Position numbers and translations under genes: made by a program. Source: an uncultured Clostridia bacterium (GTDB taxonomy: Bacteria > Bacillota > Clostridia > Oscillospirales > Oscillospiraceae). From it: DNA of 51,573 bases. The stretch lies in assembly GCA_947165595.1 (NCBI GenBank), contig CAMVAV010000009.1:1-51573 (forward strand), read 5' to 3'. Of the stretch, positions 32,253 to 40,718 are shown piece after piece (within the stretch, counting starts at the first letter, position 1; the number at the start of each line of letters is the position of its first letter). The notes under the pieces are model-generated. The model was not told the origin of the DNA. It did no database searches and was given only the letters and a program-made list of their open reading frames with translations.

Positions 32253-32756
32253 ATGAACGACGAGCTGACAAGGGTCGACATCGAGAAGATGAAGGCGGAG
32301 CTGGAGGACCGGCGGCAAAACATCCGGCCGAAGCTGATCGAGGACGTGCAGACGGCGCGCGCGCACGGCGACCTGAGCGAGAACTACGAGTATAAGGTCG
32401 CCAAGCAGGAGCAGCGCCGGAACGACAGCCGGATGCGCTATCTCGAAAGGATGATCGCCACGGCGAAGATCATCGACGTGGAGGATACGGGCGACGCGGT
32501 GGGTTTGTTCAGCACCGTGACGATGTTCAACGAGGCGCTCGGGAAGGAGCAGACCATCCGCATCGTCACCACGCTGCGGCAGGATGTGCTCCGCGGCCTC
32601 ATCAGCAAGGAATCCCCCGTGGCGAAGGCGCTGATGGGGCACCGCGCGGGCGAACGTGTGGAGATCGAGGTCAGCCCGGAAACGAAGTATTTTGTCGAGA
32701 TTCGGAGCGTCGAGCCTGGCAAGGACGACGCGAGTCTGGAGATCAGCAGCTTTTGA
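32253..32756 (+). CDS. greA: Transcription elongation factor GreA/GreB family
   Basis: 167 residues. N-terminal coiled coil with the acidic tip HGDLSENYEYKVAK (the Asp/Glu pair that coordinates Mg in the RNA polymerase active site) and a C-terminal FKBP-like domain with ISKESPVAKALMGHRAGE. It rescues backtracked RNA polymerase by transcript cleavage. It lies 15 bases after gyrA and 13 bases before a small membrane protein gene, so it is probably co-transcribed with gyrase, which is not the common position of greA. Confidence 0.9.
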   Translation: MNDELTRVDIEKMKAELEDRRQNIRPKLIEDVQTARAHGDLSENYEYKVAKQEQRRNDSRMRYLERMIATAKIIDVEDTGDAVGLFSTVTMFNEALGKEQTIRIVTTLRQDVLRGLISKESPVAKALMGHRAGERVEIEVSPETKYFVEIRSVEPGKDDASLEISSF

Positions 32757-32769
32757 GGGAGGAGAACGC

Positions 32770-33156
32770 ATGAGCAACTCTTTTTCCGGCGTTGTGCGGA
32801 TTTTGTTGGTTGTGATCGTGATCCTTGTCTCGCTTGCGAAGAAGGCGGGAAAGAAGACCGACGCGGAGAAAAAGAAAGCCGCCGAACGGCTTGCGGAGGC
32901 GGCGCCCCCGCTCACGCCCGGCAATCAGACGCGCCGCGGCGCGCGCCGCGCGCAGGCCGCGCAGACGGAGCTCTGGCGCGCGGCGAAGCGTCAGCAGGAC
33001 GACGCGGCGCAGGTGCATTCCATACATATGGACAGCTGCGAGAGCCGGCTGGAGAGCCTGCGCGTGCTCTACGACGCCGGCATCCTAGACCGCGAGGAGT
33101 ACGCCGAACGCGTCGCGCGCGTGAAGCAGCGGCACGCGCAGGGCGGCGCGTACTGA
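32770..33156 (+). CDS. Membrane-anchored protein with SHOCT-like C-terminus
   Basis: 128 residues from ATG 32770 with GGGAGGAGA upstream. An N-terminal hydrophobic helix (GVVRILLVVIVILVSLA, about 7-23) is followed by a very basic Lys/Ala/Arg-rich linker (about 24-85). The C-terminal LESLRVLYDAGILDREEYAE resembles the SHOCT motif, a short oligomerisation module of the form L..L..L.. .G.IT.EEFE. Function unknown. It ends the gyrBA-greA transcript before a row of hairpins. Confidence 0.7.
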   Translation: MSNSFSGVVRILLVVIVILVSLAKKAGKKTDAEKKKAAERLAEAAPPLTPGNQTRRGARRAQAAQTELWRAAKRQQDDAAQVHSIHMDSCESRLESLRVLYDAGILDREEYAERVARVKQRHAQGGAY

Positions 33157-33180
33157 CGCCGGCCGCCCCCGGCGGGAGCC

Positions 33181-33264
33181 TTTTGTGCTCCGCGCGGGCA
33201 GGCGGCACAAAAAAGGGAAGCGCTGATTAAATCAACGTGCGCGGGGATTTATTCAGCGCTTCCC
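33181..33264. repeat. Stacked palindromes after the gyrA-greA operon
   Basis: TTTTGTGC (33181-33188) pairs with GCACAAAA (33205-33212). Next to it, GGGAAGCGCTGATTAAATC (33215-33233) pairs with GATTTATTCAGCGCTTCCC (33246-33264) at 18 of 19 positions around a 12-base centre. The second structure is followed on the minus strand by six Ts. The 50-base palindrome may be a transposon-end remnant or a very strong terminator. Confidence 0.65.
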
Positions 33265-33273
33265 TAAATTAAA

Positions 33274-33308
33274 CGCAAAAAGCCCTGCCTCTCGGCAGGA
33301 CTTTTTGC
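33274..33308. terminator. Bidirectional terminator between SHOCT gene and rnhA
   Basis: GCAAAAAG-C-CCTGCC pairs with GGCAGG-A-CTTTTTGC around a TCTC loop, with A and T runs on each side. From here to 33430 I see no gene; an isolated AGGAGGGAG at 33323-33331 has no start codon at the right distance. Confidence 0.8.
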
Positions 33309-33430
33309 TGTGTGTGTATTTTAGGAGGGAGAAAATCACATCGGGGTGGGTTCCCCTTTGCAAGTATAAGATACCAAGGAATTATGGCGGAATCTTGAAG
33401 TGCCTGTAAACAAATTATGAACGGTGCGAT

Positions 33431-33868
33431 TTATTTGAATTTCCGGCTCTCCGCCACGGCAAGCTCGTCACAGCGGTTGTTGTATTCGTTCTCCGCGTGG
33501 CCCTTGACCCAGTGGTAGCGGACCTCGTGCCGCGCGATAAGCGGCAGCAGAAGCTCCCACAGATCGACGTTGAGCGCGGGCTTTTTGTCGCTTTTGATCC
33601 AGCCCTTTTTCTGCCAGCCGTAGACCCAGCCCTTCGAGAGCGCGTCGATGACGTACTTCGAGTCCGAGTACAGCTCGACCGTACACGGCTCCTTGAGCTG
33701 CCGCAGCCCCTCGATCACGCCGGTGAGCTCCATGCGGTTGTTGGTGGTCTCCGCCTCGCCGCCGGAGAGCTCCTTCTCATGCGCGCCGTACCGAAGGATG
33801 GCGCCCCAGCCCCCCGGCCCGGGATTGCCGCTGCAAGCGCCGTCGGTATAAAGCTCCACGGTTTTCAT
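33431..33868 (-). CDS. rnhA: Ribonuclease HI
   Basis: 145 residues. The four catalytic acids are visible: Asp9 (LYTDGACSG), Glu47 (NNRMELTGV), Asp69 (LYSDSKYV) and Asp134 (RCDELAV). The basic-protrusion-like [16 protein letters not shown] is present. It degrades RNA in RNA:DNA hybrids, here close to the origin. nadE lies 30 bases upstream on the same strand, so both may share a transcript. Confidence 0.96.
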   Translation of the reverse strand: MKTVELYTDGACSGNPGPGGWGAILRYGAHEKELSGGEAETTNNRMELTGVIEGLRQLKEPCTVELYSDSKYVIDALSKGWVYGWQKKGWIKSDKKPALNVDLWELLLPLIARHEVRYHWVKGHAENEYNNRCDELAVAESRKFK

Positions 33869-33898
33869 ATTGCCTCCGATCGACGGCGCTTGCCGTCA

Positions 33899-34684
33899 TC
33901 ACTTTTTATCCTTATTATAATAATCCGTCCCGTCCTCGAGGACGATCGGCAGGCCGTTGTGGTAGACCGGCAGGGTCTGGAACTTGAAGCGGCTGGCGCA
34001 GTGCTTCGCGTCGATCTGCTTTTGAATCTCCGGGTCGCAGACGCCACGGCGGACGTACTCGTTCACCGCGTGATAGGTGAAGCCGAGGTTGTCCTCGTCC
34101 GTCAGACCCGTCAGCCCGTCGGAGGGCGGCTTGACGAGGAAGCGCTCCGGCAGGCCGAGCTCCGCGCCGAGGGCGATGACCTCCTCGGTCGTATACATGC
34201 CGATGGGCGAGAACGCGCCCGCGCTGTCGCCGTAGATCGTGCAGTAGCCCACCCAGTCCTCGGAGAGGTTGGAGGTGTTGATGACAATGCCGCTTTCGAC
34301 CGTCTGCGCCACGGCGTAAAGCGTCGTCATGCGGATGCGGGAGGGCAGGTTGACCGTCGTCTGCCGCGAGGGCGACAGTCCGAGGCGCTCCATTTCGTCC
34401 AGCACGCCGCGCACCGCCGCGTGGATGTTGACCGTGTAGCTGCGGATGCCCAGGTGCTCCACCAGCCCGTTCGAATAGTCGATGTCCGGCTGCACGCCGT
34501 CCGGCATCAGCACGCCGACGACGTTCTCCCTCCCGTACGCCTCGCAGCAAAGCGCCGCGATCACGCTCGAGTCCTTGCCGCCGGAGACGCCGACGACCGC
34601 GGTCCTGCCGTGGCAGTTTTGCATCTGCGCGCGCATCCAGTCGAGAAGTCCGGGCAGCTGTTCCTTCGCGTTGAATTCGTTCAT
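33899..34684 (-). CDS. nadE: NAD(+) synthase, ammonia-dependent
   Basis: 261 residues from ATG 34684, preceded by AAAGGAGG at 7 bases. PP-loop VVGVSGGKDSSVIAAL, the TTLYAVAQTV / NTSNLSEDWVGYCTIYGD deamido-NAD site and PSDGLTGLTDEDNLGFTY are present. It adenylates nicotinate-adenine dinucleotide and aminates it to NAD. No glutaminase domain, so free ammonia is the donor. The open frame continues upstream through a 150-bp repeat copy, but that part is not coding: the real start has the strong ribosome-binding site. Confidence 0.93.
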   Translation of the reverse strand: MNEFNAKEQLPGLLDWMRAQMQNCHGRTAVVGVSGGKDSSVIAALCCEAYGRENVVGVLMPDGVQPDIDYSNGLVEHLGIRSYTVNIHAAVRGVLDEMERLGLSPSRQTTVNLPSRIRMTTLYAVAQTVESGIVINTSNLSEDWVGYCTIYGDSAGAFSPIGMYTTEEVIALGAELGLPERFLVKPPSDGLTGLTDEDNLGFTYHAVNEYVRRGVCDPEIQKQIDAKHCASRFKFQTLPVYHNGLPIVLEDGTDYYNKDKK

Positions 34685-34780
34685 GGCGATCGCCTCCTTT
34701 GCCGGTATTCTACCGCAGGCGCGCTCAAATGGCAATCCTCGGTTTATACGAATCTCAAAGCATACGGAAAGCGGCGATTG

Positions 34781-34930
34781 ATACTGAAATTTATTAAAAC
34801 GATTGAAAATCGTTTTATAGCCGCGCAGCGGCGTTAAATTTCGCATGAGACGTGTTTTGCGCCTTTGGCGCAAAACCAGCGTGCGCAGCACGCGCCTTTC
34901 AAATTAAATCTTTTAATTTGAAAGTAGTAT
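34781..34930 (-). repeat. 150-bp five-hairpin repeat, copy 2 (inverted)
   Basis: Reverse-complement copy of the element at 4589-4738, identical except for one base near its outer end. All five hairpins with 3-base loops are conserved. It lies between the gpr stop and nadE, 97 bases before the nadE start. Beyond the AGTAT end both copies continue with weak similarity (AATCGC, then a CGGTA/CCGTA-like stretch), so the ancestral element may be longer. Confidence 0.9.
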
Positions 34931-34959
34931 GACATCCTTATGGACGCGCGCCGCCGCTC

Positions 34960-35847
34960 CTAGCCCATCAGCGCGCACAGCTCGCGGTACGACAGCGGCT
35001 GGAGCGCCAGATTGATGCCGTAGCCCACCACGCGCGCGAGCTCGCGGATCTGCGCGTCGATGTCCCGCGGCGTGACCATGACGCCCCTGCCCCGCCCGCG
35101 CAGCGCGGAGGGGTCCGGCAGCTCCGCGCCCGCCTCCTCCAGAATGTCGAGCGCCAGCGTGCCCGCGTCCACCACCGTCGGCACGCCCACGGCGATCACC
35201 GGGATGCCCAGCGACGCGCGGTTGAGCGCCCTGCGCCGGTTGCCGACGCCCGAGCCGGGCACGATGCCCGTGTCCGAGAGCTGCACGGTCGTGCACACGC
35301 GCGCAAGCGAACGCGAGGCGAGCGCGTCCACCGCGATGAGCACGTCGGGGTGCACCGTGCGCACCGCGCCGCGGATCGTTTCGACCGCTTCCATGCCCGT
35401 GCGCCCCAGCACGCCCGGCACCAGCACGCTGACCGCCGTCAGGCCCGCGAACGCGCTCTCGCGCATCAGGTGGCGCGTCACCAGCACGTGCTCCGCCGTC
35501 TGCGGCCCGACGGCGTCCGGCGTCATCGCGGCGTTGCCGAGTCCGGCGACCAGCGCGGTCTTCACCTCGCCCTCGCCGATGAGCGCGCGCAGCTCCGTGC
35601 CGACTGCCGTCGCGGCGCGCTCAAAGGCGTCGTCCGCGTGCTCCCAGTACGGCCGCAGGTCGAGCGTGACGTAGGTACCCATCGGCTTTCCCAGCGCCCG
35701 CGCCGCGGCGCGCTCCGTTACCTCGACCACGGTCACGCCGTAGCCGAAGGTTTCATGCTCCCGCGCGCTCGCGCCGGAAACCTTTTCCGCCTGCGCGCGC
35801 CGGAGCTCGTGCGCCTCCAGCGCCAGATCGGTTCGTCGTTCCAGCAT
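34960..35847 (-). CDS. gpr: Germination protease GPR
   Basis: 295 residues: RRTDLALEAHEL opening, the TYVTLDLRPYWEH stretch, LVAGLGNAAMTPDAVGPQTA, VSVLVPGVLGRTGMEA, VDALASRSLARVCTTVQLSD and SGVGNRRRALN. GPR degrades the small acid-soluble DNA-protecting proteins when spores germinate and is made as a zymogen in the forespore. This implies that the organism sporulates. A forespore-type promoter lies upstream. Start ATG 35847 has AAAGGG at about 9 bases. The 3' end is 30 bases from repeat copy 2. Confidence 0.95.
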   Translation of the reverse strand: MLERRTDLALEAHELRRAQAEKVSGASAREHETFGYGVTVVEVTERAAARALGKPMGTYVTLDLRPYWEHADDAFERAATAVGTELRALIGEGEVKTALVAGLGNAAMTPDAVGPQTAEHVLVTRHLMRESAFAGLTAVSVLVPGVLGRTGMEAVETIRGAVRTVHPDVLIAVDALASRSLARVCTTVQLSDTGIVPGSGVGNRRRALNRASLGIPVIAVGVPTVVDAGTLALDILEEAGAELPDPSALRGRGRGVMVTPRDIDAQIRELARVVGYGINLALQPLSYRELCALMG

Positions 35848-35887
35848 TTTTTTCGCCCTTTCTCCACAAAATCTGGTATAACAGATT

Positions 35888-35916
35888 TAGTTTTGCCGCC
35901 AAGTCTTGTTTCATAC
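35888..35916 (-). promoter_or_regulatory. Candidate sigma-F/sigma-G promoter for gpr
   Basis: Minus strand: GTATG (35916-35912), 14-base spacer, GGCAAAACTA (35897-35888). The -10 fits the sigma-F form GGnnAnAmTw at every position and the -35 fits GYWTA at four of five. It lies about 40 bases before the gpr ATG. Confidence 0.6.
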
Positions 35917-35947
35917 AAAAAAAGTGGGAAAAAAGCGAAAAAAATGC

Positions 35948-35976
35948 TTGCATTTCGGAAAGAACTTTGCTAAAAT
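35948..35976 (+). promoter_or_regulatory. Sigma-A promoter for rpsT
   Basis: TTGCAT (35948-35953), 17-base spacer, TAAAAT (35971-35976). Divergent from the gpr promoter 30 bases away. Confidence 0.75.
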
Positions 35977-36030
35977 ACCAATCTGCACGGTGGGGAACCA
36001 TCGTAGAAAGAATCGGAGGAGGTGTTTGGT

Positions 36031-36294
36031 TTGCCGAATATCAAGTCTGCCAAGAAGCGTGTTCTCATTTCCGAGAGCCGCAACGCCCGCAACAAGGCGG
36101 AGCGCAGCGCGCTGAAGACCACGCTCAAGAAGTTTGACGCTGCTGTCGCGGAGGGCAATCGCACCGAGGCCGAGGGCGCTTACAAGGTTGCGGTCAAGAC
36201 CGTGGACAAGGCTGTGGCGAAGGGCATTCTGCACAAGAACAACGCCGCGCACAAGAAGAGCGCGCTGACGCTGAAGCTCAACGGCCTGAACTGA
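36031..36294 (+). CDS. rpsT: 30S ribosomal protein S20
   Basis: 87 residues starting at TTG 36031, giving the standard MPNIKSAKKRVL opening; AGGAGGT lies 7 bases before it. A GTG at 36022 overlaps the ribosome-binding site and is rejected. Three long basic helices: SRNARNKAERSALKTTLKK, then AYKVAVKTVDKAVAKGILHK and NNAAHKKSALT. S20 binds 16S rRNA early in assembly. A rare start codon is known to help autogenous control of S20 in other bacteria. Single gene between its promoter and a strong terminator. Confidence 0.96.
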   Translation: MPNIKSAKKRVLISESRNARNKAERSALKTTLKKFDAAVAEGNRTEAEGAYKVAVKTVDKAVAKGILHKNNAAHKKSALTLKLNGLN

Positions 36295-36304
36295 TTGGCA
36301 AATC

Positions 36305-36337
36305 AAAAAGGGACGTCTCTCGGGACGTCCCTTTTTT
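36305..36337 (+). terminator. rpsT terminator
   Basis: AAAAGGGACGTC pairs with GACGTCCCTTTT, followed by TT; 10 bases past the rpsT stop. The glyQS start lies only 26 bases beyond. Confidence 0.9.
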
Positions 36338-36363
36338 CCAATGATGCGTAAGGAGAAAGAACC

Positions 36364-37788
36364 ATGGAACACAGCAAGAAAAATTTTGACGCCATCGTCA
36401 ACCTCTGCAAGAGCCGCGGCTTTATCTACCCCGGCAGCGAGATCTACGGCGGACTCGCCAACTCCTGGGACTACGGCCCGCTGGGCGTGGAGTTCAAGAA
36501 CAACGTGAAGAAGGCGTGGCTCAAGAAGTTCGTGCAGGAGTGCCCCTACAACGTCGGACTCGACGCGGCGATCATCATGAACCCGCAGACCTGGGTCACG
36601 ACGGGCCACGTCGCGAGCTTCTCCGACCCCCTGCTCGACTGCAAGGCGTGCAAGGCGCGCCACCGCGCGGACAAGCTCATCGGCGAGGAGTTTCCCGACG
36701 TCAACACCGACGCCATGACCTTCGACGAGATGGACGCGTTCATCGCCTCGCACGAAAACGTCGTCTGCCCGATGTGCGGCAAGCACGACTTCACGCCCAT
36801 CCGCAAGTTCAACCTCATGTTCAAGACCGCCATCGGCGTGACGGAGGATTCGTCCAGCACCGTGTACCTGCGCCCCGAGACCGCGCAGGGCATCTTCGTC
36901 AACTTCGCGAACATCGCGCGCACCACGAGGAAAAAGCTGCCCTTCGGCGTCTGCCAGATCGGCAAGGCGTTCCGCAACGAGATCACGCCCGGCAACTTCA
37001 CCTTCCGCACGCGCGAGTTCGAGCAGATGGAGTGCGAGTTCTTCTGCAAGCCCGGCACCGACCTCGAGTGGTTCGCCTACTGGAAGAACTACTGCACCGA
37101 CTGGCTCACGAGTCTCGGCATCGACAAGAGCCATCTGCGCCTGCGCGACCACGAGAAGGCGGAGCTCGCCTTCTACTCCCGCGCGACCACCGACATCGAG
37201 TACGCCTTCCCGTTCACCGACTGGGGCGAGCTGTGGGGCATCGCGGACCGCACGGACTACGACCTCGGCCGCCATCAGGAGGCGAGCGGCAAGGACCTGA
37301 CCTACTTCGACGACGAGACGAAGGAGCACGTCATCCCCTATGTCATTGAGCCGTCGCTCGGCTGCGACCGCGTGGCGCTGGCGTTCCTCTGCGACGCTTA
37401 CGACGAGGAGGTCGTCGGCCAGGACAAGAACGGCAAGGACGACGTCCGCACCGTGCTGCGCCTGCACCCCTACCTCGCGCCCTACAAGGCGGCGATCCTG
37501 CCGCTGAGCAAGAAGGAAAAGCTCGCCAAGCCCGCGATGGAGCTCTATCGGGAGCTTTCCAGGGACTTCATGGTGGACTACGACGAGACCGGCTCCATCG
37601 GCAAGCGCTATCGCCGCGAGGACGAGATCGGCACGCCGTTCTGCGTCACCTTCGACTTTGAAACCGTCGGCGACGAGAACATCCCCGCCGACAACTGCGT
37701 CACGATCCGCGAGCGCGACACGATGCAGCAGGTGCGCATCCCCATCGCGGAGGTCAAGCAGTACCTCGCCGAGCGCGTGGGCTTCTGA
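36364..37788 (+). CDS. glyQS: Glycyl-tRNA synthetase (single-chain, class II)
   Basis: 474 residues, alpha2 type. Motif regions: [65 protein letters not shown] (motif 2 region), the [14 protein letters not shown] stretch, [20 protein letters not shown] (motif 3) and the C-terminal anticodon domain ([15 protein letters not shown]). It charges tRNA-Gly. CKAC and CPMC Cys pairs suggest zinc binding. Start ATG 36364 has AAGGAGAAAG. No T-box is visible in the short 5' gap after the rpsT terminator. Confidence 0.96.
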   Translation: MEHSKKNFDAIVNLCKSRGFIYPGSEIYGGLANSWDYGPLGVEFKNNVKKAWLKKFVQECPYNVGLDAAIIMNPQTWVTTGHVASFSDPLLDCKACKARHRADKLIGEEFPDVNTDAMTFDEMDAFIASHENVVCPMCGKHDFTPIRKFNLMFKTAIGVTEDSSSTVYLRPETAQGIFVNFANIARTTRKKLPFGVCQIGKAFRNEITPGNFTFRTREFEQMECEFFCKPGTDLEWFAYWKNYCTDWLTSLGIDKSHLRLRDHEKAELAFYSRATTDIEYAFPFTDWGELWGIADRTDYDLGRHQEASGKDLTYFDDETKEHVIPYVIEPSLGCDRVALAFLCDAYDEEVVGQDKNGKDDVRTVLRLHPYLAPYKAAILPLSKKEKLAKPAMELYRELSRDFMVDYDETGSIGKRYRREDEIGTPFCVTFDFETVGDENIPADNCVTIRERDTMQQVRIPIAEVKQYLAERVGF

Positions 37789-37803
37789 TTATCAAACAAA
37801 TCA

Positions 37804-37831
37804 AAAAAAGCAGCCGCAAGGCTGCTTTTTT
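37804..37831. terminator. Bidirectional terminator between glyQS and the sulfatase gene
   Basis: AAAAAAGCAGCC pairs with GGCTGCTTTTTT around GCAA. Serves both converging genes. Confidence 0.9.
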
Positions 37832-37832
37832 C

Positions 37833-39713
37833 TTATTCGATCCCCTTTGTCTCGCGGCGGTACTCCGCGCAGCGGTAGCGGAGGTAAAGCGCCTCCGCCT
37901 CCGGGGAGAGCGTGTCGGTCAGCACGCCGTTTTCCAGATAGAAGCCCTGCTCGTGAACGAGCGGCGTATAGGCGCGCAGCTCGCGGGCGAGCGCCATGAA
38001 GGGCGGCCCGTCCCAGGCGCACAGGTCGAAGAGCGCCGGCATCAGGAAGCAGGGCGAAAAGTCGCCCGCCGTGCCGGTGAAGTCGTTGCCGAGGACGCGT
38101 TTCGCCGCGGAATTCGCCCAGATCAGGTAGGGCGTCGCGTAATAGTTGTAGAAGCCCTCCTTCGTGCTGGGGTCCAGCACGATGCCCAGCTCCGTGTAGA
38201 CGCTGTTGTTGTTGCCGAGCCAGGGCTTGTGGTCGCCGTAGATCACCAGCACCACAGGGATGTCGCGCGCCTCCAGCTCGTTGGTGAAGCGGCGCAGCTC
38301 GGAGATCGTGTCCGCGATGCCGGTGAGGTAGTGGTCGAGGATGCCGCGGCTCTCCGCCGACCAGCGCGCGCCCTCCGGGTCGACGATCGCGTGCTCCGCG
38401 CTCGTGGCGTCGTAGGGGCCGTGGTTCTGGTAGGACATCGCGAAGTCGAACAGCGGCGGGCTCTCCGCCGTACGCGCGTCGAGGTCGCGCAGCAGGTAGT
38501 CGAACAGCTGCCGGTCGGAGTGCCAGGGCGCGGCTTTGACGTTGACGTACTGGCTGAAGCCGTTTTCGGTGAACACGCTCTCGTCAAAGCCGAGGTAGGC
38601 GTTGACGTTCTGGCGGTTGTAGAACCAGGCGTAACCGGGGTGGCGGTAGAACGTGTCGTAGCCCTGTGCATTGAAGTACCGCACATAGGAGTCCACGTTG
38701 CTTCGGAACTCGCCGTGGCGGGAGTAGCCGGTCAGAAAGCCCCATTCGCTGTCCACCGTGCCGCCGGCGAAGATGTTCGTCAGCAGCTCGCCCGAGACGC
38801 ACGCCGACTCCAGCTCGTGCAGCGGCGCGTAGAGCGCGGCGACGTTCTCCTCCTCCGCGAGCATCGGGTAATCGCTCAGGTCGGAGAACGCCTCGAGCAT
38901 CACGCCGACGACGTTGACCTTCTTTTCCCGGGGAATATCCGCGCCGGGATAAGACGCGAGGATCGCGTCCGCCTCGCGGGCGCTGTAGCCCCTGGGGACG
39001 GAGGGGAACGCCTTGGGCACGCTGCGCAGGAACGGATACCAGAACCCGCGCGAGACAAAGATCTCCAGCTCCGACCGCTCGTAATGGATGGCGTCGTTGT
39101 TGACGGTCTTCTCGTAGAGCGCGTCGTTCAGGTACACCTGCGTGTAGAGCAGCGGCGCGAGCGCGAGGCACGCGAGCGTCCCGCCGAGACGGACCCTTTT
39201 GCCGCGCGGGCCGTTTTTCAGGAAAAAGACCGAGAACAGCAGCATCGCCAGCGCGCCGAGGGCGATGAGCAGCATCAGCCGCGTCACGCCCAGCCGGTAG
39301 TGGCTCAGGATGCCGCCCGCCGTGCGGATAAGGCGAAGGTCGGCGGCGAGGAAGGGGTCGCCGCGCAGCTGGATTTTGTAGTAGTTGACCAGCGCGCAGC
39401 CGATGGTGGGCACGGCGGAGAACAGATACGCCGCCCACGCCCGCCCCGTCAGGAACAGGCCCAGCGCCGAGAGCAGCACCGCCGGCAGCAGGTTCAGCAG
39501 CACCAGCGGCGGATGCGCGAAATAGGATTCGTACACCGCCTGGAACCACAGCGTCGCGCAGGAGTCGGCGGCGAGCAGCAGGGCAAAGAAACCGTTGGCA
39601 ACGGAGAAGGCGGCAAGCAGGACCGAGAGATAGACGAAGTGCAGCCGCCGCTCCGCGGGGCTTGCCTCTCCCCCGCCGCGGATTACGTTTTTAATACGAA
39701 TGTGTCGAGTCAT
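37833..39713 (-). CDS. LTA synthase-like membrane sulfatase
   Basis: 626 residues from ATG 39713, which overlaps the helicase-loader stop by 4 bases (ATGA). About five N-terminal membrane helices (YLSVLLAAFSVANGFFALLL; LVLLNLLPAVLLSALGLFLT; LMLLIALGALAMLLFSVFFL) precede an extracellular sulfatase-fold domain. Catalytic-type motifs are NVVGVMLEAFSDLSD (metal-binding Glu), FAGGTVDSEWGFLTGY (nucleophile Thr), MSYQNHGPYD and VIYGDHKPWLG. Such enzymes transfer glycerol phosphate to build lipoteichoic acid, or add phosphoglycerol/phosphoethanolamine to other envelope glycans. It is operonic with replication genes, which is unusual. The substrate cannot be told from sequence. Confidence 0.85.
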   Translation of the reverse strand: MTRHIRIKNVIRGGGEASPAERRLHFVYLSVLLAAFSVANGFFALLLAADSCATLWFQAVYESYFAHPPLVLLNLLPAVLLSALGLFLTGRAWAAYLFSAVPTIGCALVNYYKIQLRGDPFLAADLRLIRTAGGILSHYRLGVTRLMLLIALGALAMLLFSVFFLKNGPRGKRVRLGGTLACLALAPLLYTQVYLNDALYEKTVNNDAIHYERSELEIFVSRGFWYPFLRSVPKAFPSVPRGYSAREADAILASYPGADIPREKKVNVVGVMLEAFSDLSDYPMLAEEENVAALYAPLHELESACVSGELLTNIFAGGTVDSEWGFLTGYSRHGEFRSNVDSYVRYFNAQGYDTFYRHPGYAWFYNRQNVNAYLGFDESVFTENGFSQYVNVKAAPWHSDRQLFDYLLRDLDARTAESPPLFDFAMSYQNHGPYDATSAEHAIVDPEGARWSAESRGILDHYLTGIADTISELRRFTNELEARDIPVVLVIYGDHKPWLGNNNSVYTELGIVLDPSTKEGFYNYYATPYLIWANSAAKRVLGNDFTGTAGDFSPCFLMPALFDLCAWDGPPFMALARELRAYTPLVHEQGFYLENGVLTDTLSPEAEALYLRYRCAEYRRETKGIE

Positions 39714-40702
39714 CGTTTCTTCAGCCTTCGGATATCCTCTCCGAAGAACGGGAGGATGCGGTATTCGCCCTCCAGGCGGGACCGGATCGCCGCGCCGTAG
39801 CGCGCGCCGAGCTCGTCGGGGCTGAGGTTGGTGGAGATGATCGTCTTGCGGTTGGTCATCAGCCGCGTGTTCACGATCTGATAGAGCGCGCTCTGCACGA
39901 AGGCGGTGGTCATCTCCGAGCCGAGGTCGTCGAGGATCAGCAGGTCGCATTTGAGGCAGCGGGCGACGTCGTCCTCCGCCTCGTCCGCGTCGTCGTCGCG
40001 GCGGAACTTCTGCGACTCGAAGCGCGAGAAGACGTGCGCCGCCGTGTCGTAGACCACGGAGTGTCCCGCCTCGCTCACCACACGCGCGATGCTGGCGGAG
40101 AGGAAGGTCTTGCCGAGCCCGGGCGCGCCGCTGAGCAGCAGGCTGCCGCTGCGCTTCGAGAATTCATACGCGTAGTCGCGGCAGGCGTCGTAGTTCTTCT
40201 CCATCCGCTGATAGGGCGAGATGTCCTTTCCGGGATAACGCTCGCGGGAGTAATAGTCGAAGCGGAACGTGTCGAAGCTCTGCGTGCCGAGGTCCAGCAG
40301 CCTCGAAAGCTCCGCGTTCTGCTCGCGTACATAGTAGGCGCGCAGGCACTCGCACATGCGGGTGTCCCGCCAGCCCGTGTCGTTGCACAGCGGGCAGTCC
40401 GGCGTCGGCTCCAGATAATCCGCGGGATAGCCGAGTCCCGTGAGCAGCTCGCCCCGCTCCTGCTGCAGGCCGAGGTTTTCCGTTTTGAGCGCCTCGATCG
40501 CGCCGCGCGGGTCGGCGCCGCGGCGGAGACCGTTGGCGATGATCTTTGCCATCGTGTGCGAGAGCTCGCGGTCGATCTCCTCCAGCCGCGGCTCCTTTTC
40601 ATAGCATTCGCGCTGCCGCGCGCGGAACAGCTCCTCGCGGCGCTGCCGATCCTCGTCGTAGCGCGCCGCCGCGCGGCGCAGCACCCTTGCGTCGTATGCC
40701 AT
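39710..40702 (-). CDS. DnaI/DnaC-like helicase loader ATPase
   Basis: 330 residues. A helical N-terminus (about 1-95) is followed by a zinc-like motif CPLCNDTGWRDTRMCEC and an AAA+ domain with Walker A LSGAPGLGKTFL, Walker B LLILDDLGSEM and sensor 1 ISTNLSPDEL. Firmicutes DnaI loads the DnaB-type helicase at oriC. It follows the DnaD-like gene by 16 bases, so the two initiation factors are co-expressed. Start ATG 40702; no strong ribosome-binding site. Confidence 0.9.
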   Translation of the reverse strand: MAYDARVLRRAAARYDEDRQRREELFRARQRECYEKEPRLEEIDRELSHTMAKIIANGLRRGADPRGAIEALKTENLGLQQERGELLTGLGYPADYLEPTPDCPLCNDTGWRDTRMCECLRAYYVREQNAELSRLLDLGTQSFDTFRFDYYSRERYPGKDISPYQRMEKNYDACRDYAYEFSKRSGSLLLSGAPGLGKTFLSASIARVVSEAGHSVVYDTAAHVFSRFESQKFRRDDDADEAEDDVARCLKCDLLILDDLGSEMTTAFVQSALYQIVNTRLMTNRKTIISTNLSPDELGARYGAAIRSRLEGEYRILPFFGEDIRRLKKR

Positions 40703-40718
40703 TTGCGCCCGCCTCCCG

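Noticed and set aside
34685-34891. N-terminal extension of nadE through repeat copy 2
   Set aside because: The extension translates the hairpin repeat (a similar peptide appears at the other copy); the ATG at 34684 has AAAGGAGG and gives the normal family start.
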